Assembly: GCA_027073945.1 (NCBI GenBank)
Contig: JALTEL010000531.1
Location: forward strand, 1 to 6,108
Source: Caldifarciminota bacterium
Lineage (GTDB): Bacteria > WOR-3 > Hydrothermia > UBA1063 > CAJXJZ01
Length of the DNA: 6,108 bases
Reading direction: 5' to 3'
In this document: piece by piece, positions 1 to 4,552 of the stretch
Layout: each line of letters opens with the position of its first letter
Position numbering within the stretch: position 1 is the stretch's first letter
Notes under the pieces: model-generated
What the model was told of the DNA's origin: nothing
Databases searched by the model: none
What the model saw: only the letters and a program-made list of their open reading frames with translations
Position numbers and translations under genes: made by a program

Positions 1-966
1 GATGCATTTTTGTTTGTAACATCCCTTCCCGATACATATAAGCTTACAGTGACTGCCTCTGCAAGCGGCGCAGTCGGGGCATGGAGAACAACAGAACTTG
101 CCGACCCATACAACAGAATAGCCAATGATGCCGATATATCTGGCAGCCATTCAACGGCAAAGCACGGGGCAATGGTAGTTTACGAAGCCCAGTATCCAAC
201 CGGGGCCAGAAGTATACGCGGATGGTGGTCAGCAAATGCAATAGACAGTGCTTATTACCACTTCTTTGTAGATGATGCTAACAGTAGTGATAGCCTGAGC
301 AGCCCGCGCGTTTCAACTGACGGTGAGTGGACAAACGAAGTACCACCTCAGAGCGATTATTATCATATAGCTTACTTTGCAGACATTAATCTGGATGGTA
401 ATTATCGTATAATTGCCAGAAGGGTTGATAATAACTGGTCAGATATTTCAGCTGCTTCGGATTCATTCCTGGCAACGGCTTATAACGAATACTGGCTTGG
501 AGATTCACTCGGAATGCTTACGGCCAATGCCATATGGGACTACGGCTACCCTGCATCCTGGTATCAGATTGACAATACAACGTTTTCAACCCAGAATGAT
601 ACTACACCTTACGCAACATCCATTGTCTGGAGAGAAGATTTGAGCTCAAACTCCATAATACTTTCATCCACAATGGATATAACTGCGGATATTTCCGAGC
701 AGAGACCCGCGGATGGACAGAGCACTCAATTTACGGCAAAAGCCTTCTCCGGACGTAATCCAAGACTCAGTATAGTGCTTCCTGATGCAGGTGAAGTGTC
801 ACTGAGAGTTTATGATACAAAAGGAGCACTGGTGAAGAACTTTTCCGGTAATTACAGGAAGGGCATAAATGATTTTATAATACAGCCTTCTGTCACTGGA
901 GCTTTCTTTGCTGTTGTGAAATACGGTGATAAGACCAAAACTCTAAAATTCGTATATATAAGGTAA
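1..966 (+). CDS. C-terminal part of a secreted surface protein with a type IX-like sorting domain (5' end outside window)
   Basis: The frame is open from the first base (codons from position 1), so the true start lies upstream; the first possible start inside the window (TTG at 10) is not meaningful. About 321 residues are visible. They contain no cysteine and are rich in Ser, Thr, Asn, Asp and aromatic residues, as in extracellular beta-sheet proteins. A DINLDGN loop at visible residues 128-134 resembles a DxNxDG calcium-binding loop. The last ~70 residues (nt ~754-963) follow the type A sorting-domain pattern: NPRLSIVLPDAGEVSLRVYD, then a G-x-LV segment, a GINDF turn, a GAFFAVVKYG strand and a KTLKFVYIR ending. 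In known systems such tails direct export across the outer membrane by the type IX system and are then cleaved or attached; related FlgD-like Ig tails occur in several candidate phyla. I do not recognise the upstream region or its substrate. It is the last gene of its transcript, with a terminator 17 nt downstream. Confidence 0.8.
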   Translation, partial: DAFLFVTSLPDTYKLTVTASASGAVGAWRTTELADPYNRIANDADISGSHSTAKHGAMVVYEAQYPTGARSIRGWWSANAIDSAYYHFFVDDANSSDSLSSPRVSTDGEWTNEVPPQSDYYHIAYFADINLDGNYRIIARRVDNNWSDISAASDSFLATAYNEYWLGDSLGMLTANAIWDYGYPASWYQIDNTTFSTQNDTTPYATSIVWREDLSSNSIILSSTMDITADISEQRPADGQSTQFTAKAFSGRNPRLSIVLPDAGEVSLRVYDTKGALVKNFSGNYRKGINDFIIQPSVTGAFFAVVKYGDKTKTLKFVYIR

Positions 967-982
967 TTTAAAAGAAAACCTG

Positions 983-1019
983 ATGCAAAAAGCCCCGATT
1001 GTATCGGGGCTTTTTGCAT
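983..1019 (+). terminator. Perfect 17-bp intrinsic terminator hairpin, possibly bidirectional
   Basis: Arms 983-999 and 1003-1019 are exact inverted complements over 17 bp, with a 3-nt loop. A GCCCCGAT core is flanked by A5 on the left arm and T5 on the right arm, so the T tract needed for release is inside the stem. It would work for transcripts from either strand. It lies 17 nt after the stop codon of the secreted-protein gene. Confidence 0.9.
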
Positions 1020-1271
1020 GTTATCTGCATTTAAAACTACAGTCAAGGTTTGAGCATCTTTAGCAGTGGATTTAGGCCAGATATACTCAAAGCATAAGAA
1101 AATATACGCGGTTATTTCTATAATAAAATGTTCGCATGTCTAACCTTTATAAATTTATGTGGCACAAATATAAACAGACAATTAAAAAATACGCCTATCA
1201 ACCCAATGGTCTGCGGCATATATCGCTGAATTGTTTACAGGACTGATTATCAAGGAGTTATGCACTATTAC
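1020..1271. other. Intergenic region without a recognised gene
   Basis: Together with the flanking terminator and promoter this forms a 343-bp gap between genes. It is AT-rich. I find no tRNA, no convincing ORF and no repeats. It contains an AAGGAG sequence (1252-1257) followed after only 2 nt by ATG (1260) opening a 10-codon frame, MHYYLIVLLI, that stops at 1292. The spacing is too tight for a normal ribosome site, so I do not call a gene. A 6-bp inverted repeat (1049-1054 with 1086-1091) has a 31-nt loop and is probably chance. Confidence 0.5.
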
Positions 1272-1300
1272 TTGATTGTGCTTCTGATATAAATTACAAT
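1272..1300 (+). promoter_or_regulatory. Sigma70-type promoter of the AAA ATPase gene, predicting a leaderless mRNA
   Basis: A -35 box TTGATT (1272-1277) and a -10 box TACAAT (1295-1300) are separated by exactly 17 nt. Transcription would be expected to start about 1306-1308, only a few bases before the ATG at 1310. No Shine-Dalgarno sequence stands at a normal distance before that ATG, which agrees with a leaderless transcript. The call rests on sequence match alone. Confidence 0.55.
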
Positions 1301-1309
1301 ACTAGTGCT

Positions 1310-2605
1310 ATGAAAGAAAAAAATAAACAAAAAAGGTCGAGGGTAAAAACAGATAAAATACACAGTGGAATAAATAATGTCAAACAATTAAACGAAAAGC
1401 GCATAAAATCCATAGAAAGCCAATTGCCCAAAAAATTCAAAAAATCGCTTACACTGGACAATTTGTTTTCCAGTAATGTAATAATTTATAAAAAATCGTG
1501 GAACACTTACAGATTTGTATTCCCACGCAAGTTTTACGCTCTTGAAGACTATATTGTAAAAAAATTTAGCAGTGAATTGGGACTTAGCAATAGCAATCAA
1601 GTAGAAAGATACGAGTTGAAGAGTTACGATATAAGCAGTGATATACTGCCGGAGAAAGTATTCTACAGAGAAGTGTACAATTTTATGAAAAAATACAGGA
1701 GGTTTTCCTGCAGCACCAGTGAAGAAATAACCCCGGCGAGTCACGGCTTGAAAATGTCGGAAATAGCCTTAACAGACAGAATTTACAATGGTTATCCTAA
1801 AAATGTATCAAGTCTATTGCATATGTACGAATATATGCTGAATTCCGATAATACTCCAAAACAATATATAGACAATTCCAACAAGTTCGCAGCAATATTT
1901 TACGGTCCTGCCGGAGTGGGTAAAACATTTTTCGCAAAAAGAATATTTTACACGTATAAGTACTATCCGATTTTCTTCGCAAATAGCCTGATGGGATTTC
2001 ATTTTACTTATGTTGTTTTCATCGTGAGTTTATATGAGAAATTTAGAGAATTCAATTTTGACTTATCATTTTTCAGGCCAATGTTTATTGTAGATGAAGC
2101 AGAGATTATGTTTGCAGGCGACTATTCCATGGGAAATGTAGAAACAAGAATGCTTAGTGCAGCACTCAGGACACTACTTTCCGGAGAGGAGCAATATCCT
2201 TTTCTGCTCAATTTTCTTTTTATCCTCAATTTGTTGGATAATGTACAGTACAGAGCCATAAGACCGGGTAGGGTGGATATGATAATAAAATTTACAAAAG
2301 ATACTGCAAATGAATACGCAAGAAAAATGAGAATATTCATAAATGAGCAGATGAAGTTTTATAAAATTCCAAAACGCTATGCCAGACAGGTAAATTTCAA
2401 TGAATTTCCCCCGTCGTTTAGCACAGGTGAAATAAGTTATGTATTTAAAATGTGGTCCCTATACAAATATACTTATCCCATAAAGTTCTGGATTGACTAT
2501 GTGCAAAAGGCATATATAGAAATAAATAAAAAGGTCAAACACGATCCTACTTACCCTGCAACAGAAAAGGTAGAATTGGGATTCACCAACAGGAAAACAG
2601 CCTGA
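1310..2605 (+). CDS. Orphan AAA-family ATPase, partner unknown
   Basis: The 431-residue protein has one AAA module in its middle and C-terminal half. Visible motifs are Walker A GPAGVGKT (199-206), Walker B MFIVDEAE (258-265, catalytic DE at 262-263), sensor 1 Asn (307, in LNLLDNV) and the second-region-of-homology RPGRVD (318-323), with Arg318 and Arg321 as candidate arginine fingers. The RPGRVD form resembles BCS1-like AAA proteins. A lid-like segment follows (SFSTGEISYVFKMW, after residue ~375). All key residues are present, so ATP hydrolysis is likely, probably as a ring oligomer. The first ~195 residues match no domain I recognise; residues 1-45 carry 16 Lys/Arg. Residues 219-242, where the pore loop normally lies, contain no Asp, Glu, Lys or Arg and resemble a membrane segment in length. 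ATG 1310 is the only plausible start: the frame is closed by TGA at 1244 and has no other start codon in between. The gene is monocistronic and visibly AT-richer than its neighbours, which may indicate transfer. It could be a remodelling ATPase, chaperone or accessory/defence ATPase; the substrate cannot be inferred. Confidence 0.85.
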   Translation: MKEKNKQKRSRVKTDKIHSGINNVKQLNEKRIKSIESQLPKKFKKSLTLDNLFSSNVIIYKKSWNTYRFVFPRKFYALEDYIVKKFSSELGLSNSNQVERYELKSYDISSDILPEKVFYREVYNFMKKYRRFSCSTSEEITPASHGLKMSEIALTDRIYNGYPKNVSSLLHMYEYMLNSDNTPKQYIDNSNKFAAIFYGPAGVGKTFFAKRIFYTYKYYPIFFANSLMGFHFTYVVFIVSLYEKFREFNFDLSFFRPMFIVDEAEIMFAGDYSMGNVETRMLSAALRTLLSGEEQYPFLLNFLFILNLLDNVQYRAIRPGRVDMIIKFTKDTANEYARKMRIFINEQMKFYKIPKRYARQVNFNEFPPSFSTGEISYVFKMWSLYKYTYPIKFWIDYVQKAYIEINKKVKHDPTYPATEKVELGFTNRKTA

Positions 2606-2622
2606 ATTCTAATATAGCATAC

Positions 2623-2661
2623 AAGATGCACACCCTTTCTAAAGGGTGTGCATCTTTTTTT
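2623..2661 (+). terminator. Intrinsic terminator after the AAA ATPase gene
   Basis: Arms 2623-2637 and 2642-2656 pair over about 15 bp (GATGCACACCC core) around a 4-nt loop, and a run of seven T (2655-2661) follows on the + strand. It starts 18 nt after the stop codon and isolates the ATPase gene from the hydratase operon downstream. Confidence 0.9.
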
Positions 2662-2816
2662 CAACGATAAATTAGTACAACGCAATTTATTACCTATTAC
2701 ACTGTGAACTTATTTCAAACTCTTCAGATTCTGGAATTAATTGGGAATGGTGTATTTATTTAATATGATTTATTGTAGAAAGTTATTACAGAATCACCCT
2801 GACAAGAGCCCATGTA
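2662..2816. other. Intergenic spacer, nothing recognised
   Basis: AT-rich sequence between the ATPase terminator and the hydratase promoter. It contains no ORF with a plausible ribosome site, no RNA gene and no repeat that I can see. It may hold operator sites, but no clear palindrome stands out. Confidence 0.5.
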
Positions 2817-2845
2817 TTGATATTCCACAAAAATAGCTGTATAAT
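2817..2845 (+). promoter_or_regulatory. Near-consensus sigma70-type promoter of the hydratase operon
   Basis: A -35 box TTGATA (2817-2822) and a perfect -10 box TATAAT (2840-2845) are 17 nt apart. Transcription should start near 2852, giving a leader of about 57 nt before the ATG at 2909. Such a strong match suggests high or constitutive expression unless a repressor acts here. Confidence 0.8.
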
Positions 2846-2856
2846 ATTATTATATT

Positions 2857-2879
2857 CAAATAAGGTTTTTGCCTTATTG
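2857..2879 (+). promoter_or_regulatory. Small hairpin in the hydratase operon leader
   Basis: AATAAGG (2859-2865) pairs with CCTTATT (2872-2878) around a 6-nt loop; a further C-G pair (2857/2879) is possible across a bulged A. It would lie just inside the 5' end of the mRNA. No T run follows, so it is not a terminator. It could stabilise the transcript or bind a regulator. It leaves the ribosome site at 2898-2903 free. Confidence 0.4.
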
Positions 2880-2897
2880 AATAGAACCAAAAATATC

Positions 2898-2903
2898 AGG
2901 AGG
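2898..2903 (+). promoter_or_regulatory. Strong Shine-Dalgarno site for the hydratase alpha subunit
   Basis: AGGAGG ends 5 nt before the ATG at 2909. It fixes the start of the alpha subunit and shows that the host uses normal Shine-Dalgarno initiation. Confidence 0.9.
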
Positions 2904-2908
2904 AAGAA

Positions 2909-3775
2909 ATGAACCTGCAACAATCATTCGTGGAGCTTCTTCGCAGGGCTGCAACGGACCTGCCCCCGGATGTGGAGAATGCTTTGAGTACAGCGTATGA
3001 GCAGGAGGAAGAGGGAAGTCCTGCAAAGGCGGTATTCAGAACAATACTTCAAAATGTGAAAATGGCTCGTGAGCAGAGCACGCCTATGTGTCAGGATACG
3101 GGCTCTCTGATTTTTTACATTGATTTGCCCGAAGGAGAAAAGGAACAATACTATATTGACATCATTAAGTCTGCTGCCCGTGAAGCCACACAAAAGCAGT
3201 ATTTGAGGCCAAATGCCGTTAATCCCATTACTGGAAAAAATTCAGGCGATAACGTGGGCATCAATGCCCCGTATTTCCATTTTCACCAATGGGAGAAAGA
3301 CGAGGTAAGGGTCAGACTAATGCTAAAAGGCGGCGGCAGTGAAAACGTCGGCACACAGTACAAATTACCCTACCCGCCTCTTAAAGCAGGTAGAGACCTT
3401 GACGGAGTGAGAAAGGTGGTAATCGATGCCGTTTTCAAAGCTCAAGGCCTCGGATGTGCCCCGGGAACTCTTGGAATAGGTATAGGCGGAGACAGAGTGA
3501 CCTCTTATGCACTTTCAAAAGAACAATTCTTTAGAAAATTAGGCGAAAGGCATCCGGATAGAGACATTGCAGAATGGGAAGTTGCCCTTAAGAATGATTT
3601 GAACAAGCTCAGCATAGGGCCAATGGGATTTGGCGGTAAAACCACTGTAATGGACGTTTTTGTTGGTTATCAGCACAGACACCCTGCAACTTTTTATGTT
3701 GCCATAAGCTATATGTGCTGGGCTTTTAGAAGAAAGACCATGACAATAAAAAACGGGGAGGTTTACTATGATTAA
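2909..3775 (+). CDS. Class I (4Fe-4S) fumarate hydratase / L(+)-tartrate dehydratase, alpha subunit
   Basis: This is the iron-sulfur-binding half of a two-subunit hydro-lyase, equivalent to TtdA or the N-terminal part of FumA/FumB. With the beta subunit it would interconvert fumarate and L-malate, or dehydrate L-tartrate to oxaloacetate, in the cytoplasm. The 288 residues are a usual length for separate alpha subunits. Three cysteines fit the cluster ligands of the family: Cys61 in the CQDTG motif, Cys183 in LGCAPGTLGIGIGGD and Cys270 in ISYMCWAFRR. Other family blocks are LRPNAVNPITGKNSGDN (99-115), KGGGSENVGT (140-149) and the GPMGFGGKTT region (237-246). The beta gene overlaps it by 8 nt. 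Fumarase is the likelier activity as a core TCA or reductive-branch enzyme, but sequence alone does not separate fumarate from tartrate or other C4/C5 diacids, so I give no symbol. Expected to be oxygen-sensitive, like other class I enzymes. Confidence 0.93.
   Translation: MNLQQSFVELLRRAATDLPPDVENALSTAYEQEEEGSPAKAVFRTILQNVKMAREQSTPMCQDTGSLIFYIDLPEGEKEQYYIDIIKSAAREATQKQYLRPNAVNPITGKNSGDNVGINAPYFHFHQWEKDEVRVRLMLKGGGSENVGTQYKLPYPPLKAGRDLDGVRKVVIDAVFKAQGLGCAPGTLGIGIGGDRVTSYALSKEQFFRKLGERHPDRDIAEWEVALKNDLNKLSIGPMGFGGKTTVMDVFVGYQHRHPATFYVAISYMCWAFRRKTMTIKNGEVYYD
3755..3761 (+). promoter_or_regulatory. Shine-Dalgarno site for the beta subunit, inside the alpha gene
   Basis: GGGGAGG ends 6 nt before the ATG at 3768 and lies within the last codons of the alpha gene. 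It supports the overlapping start and translational coupling of the two subunits. Confidence 0.85.
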
Positions 3776-4346
3776 ATTAAAGGTCCCTATCAGTGAAACT
3801 GATATCCGCAAGTTAAAAGTTGGGGATGAGGTGCTCCTCTCCGGAATTATTGTAACTGCCAGAGACCAGGCACATAAATTGATGATAGAGGAAAAGCCTG
3901 ATTTTATAAGGAAATATCTCAAAGAATCCGTTATATATCACTGCGGGCCAATTGTAAGAAAGAACAATGACGGCACCTGGAGTTTCGTGTCTGCAGGTCC
4001 TACAACTTCAATAAGAGAGGAACCATATCAGGCAGATGTTATATGTGAATACAATGTAAGAGGAGTTATTGGAAAAGGCGGTATGAGGGAAAAAACACTG
4101 GAAGGACTTCAGAGATGCGGTGCGGTTTATTTTCATGCAGTAGGGGGAGCAGGAACACTGATAGCCAATTCCGTTAAAAAAGTCGTTACAGTCTTTAAGC
4201 TTGAAGAATTCGGCTCACCCGAAGCATTCTGGGTAATAGAAGTGAAAGATTTTCCTGTAATTGTTACAATGGATTCTCACGGGAACAGTTTGCATGAAAA
4301 AATACTTAAAGAATCCGAAGAGAAAATGAAGAATCTCATCAAATGA
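3768..4346 (+). CDS. Class I fumarate hydratase / L(+)-tartrate dehydratase, beta subunit
   Basis: This is the substrate-binding C-terminal half of the split hydro-lyase, equivalent to TtdB or the C-terminal part of FumA/FumB. It has 192 residues, a usual length for separate beta subunits. Family motifs visible are SGIIVTARDQAHK (25-37), YHCGPIV (57-63), SAGPTTSIRE (75-84), the IGKGGM loop (101-106), VYFHAVGGAGT (120-130) and the closing EAFWVIEVKDFPVIVTMDSHG region (152-171). The start at 3768 is set by GGGGAGG upstream and overlaps the alpha stop by 8 nt, which suggests coupled translation in equal amounts. The subunits are separate in this organism, as in many anaerobes and archaea, unlike the fused FumA. 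It is the last gene of the operon; no strong terminator follows. Confidence 0.93.
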   Translation: MIKLKVPISETDIRKLKVGDEVLLSGIIVTARDQAHKLMIEEKPDFIRKYLKESVIYHCGPIVRKNNDGTWSFVSAGPTTSIREEPYQADVICEYNVRGVIGKGGMREKTLEGLQRCGAVYFHAVGGAGTLIANSVKKVVTVFKLEEFGSPEAFWVIEVKDFPVIVTMDSHGNSLHEKILKESEEKMKNLIK

Positions 4347-4418
4347 ACATTCGACATTCAAAGTTTTAATATACATTTCATATTTGTCACACCAACAAAT
4401 AAAAGGCTGCAAATATAG

Positions 4419-4447
4419 TTGTTTTTCTTTTTTGCATGCCTTATAAT
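4419..4447 (+). promoter_or_regulatory. Sigma70-type promoter of the GGDEF-ATPase gene
   Basis: A -35 box TTGTTT (4419-4424) and a perfect -10 box TATAAT (4442-4447) are 17 nt apart. A start near 4454 would give a leader of about 100 nt before the ATG at 4553. The region is AT-rich, so chance matches are more likely here than for the hydratase promoter. Confidence 0.6.
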
Positions 4448-4453
4448 ATATAA

Positions 4454-4493
4454 GTTGGGCTTGATGATTTTGTGAACTGTTTAAAGGCTCAAC
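4454..4493 (+). other. Possible hairpin at the 5' end of the GGDEF-ATPase leader
   Basis: GTTGGGCTT (4454-4462) can pair with AGGCTCAAC (4485-4493) over 9 bp including two G-U pairs, around a 22-nt loop. It begins almost exactly at the predicted transcription start. No T run follows. It could be a stabilising or regulatory leader structure, but the pairing is modest and may be chance. I do not recognise a riboswitch; in particular I did not identify a cyclic-di-GMP riboswitch core. Confidence 0.3.
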
Positions 4494-4552
4494 AAACATA
4501 AATTTATTGAATTAATGTTGCACTTGATTATAAAAAAAAATAATATTGAAAA

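Noticed and set aside
1049..1091. Inverted repeat TTTGAG / CTCAAA in the first intergenic region
   Set aside because: It has only 6 bp with a 31-nt loop, no T run and no relation to a gene end.
1128..1229. A 33-codon ORF in the gap before the AAA ATPase gene (ATG 1128 to TGA 1227-1229)
   Set aside because: It has no ribosome binding site and no recognisable protein features, and its length is expected by chance in AT-rich DNA.
1260..1292. A 10-codon leader peptide frame (MHYYLIVLLI) upstream of the AAA ATPase
   Set aside because: The AAGGAG sequence is only 2 nt from the ATG, the frame has no run of a single amino acid typical of attenuation, and the predicted promoter overlaps it.
1388..1744. 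A minus-strand open frame of 118 codons inside the AAA ATPase gene
   Set aside because: It is antisense to a gene with clear motifs and codes for no recognisable domain; the same applies to the other antisense frames in the window, such as 3539-3922.
4401..4444. A possible terminator after the hydratase operon (AAGGC/GCAAA paired with TTTGC/GCCTT)
   Set aside because: The stem is interrupted by a bulge and the loop is about 17 nt; the region overlaps the predicted promoter of the next gene and has no T run after the stem.
4522..4529. ACTTGATT shared by the regions before the AAA gene (1270-1277) and the GGDEF gene, suggesting a common regulator
   Set aside because: Eight bases in AT-rich DNA recur by chance, and at the second site the match is not followed by a -10 box at the right distance.
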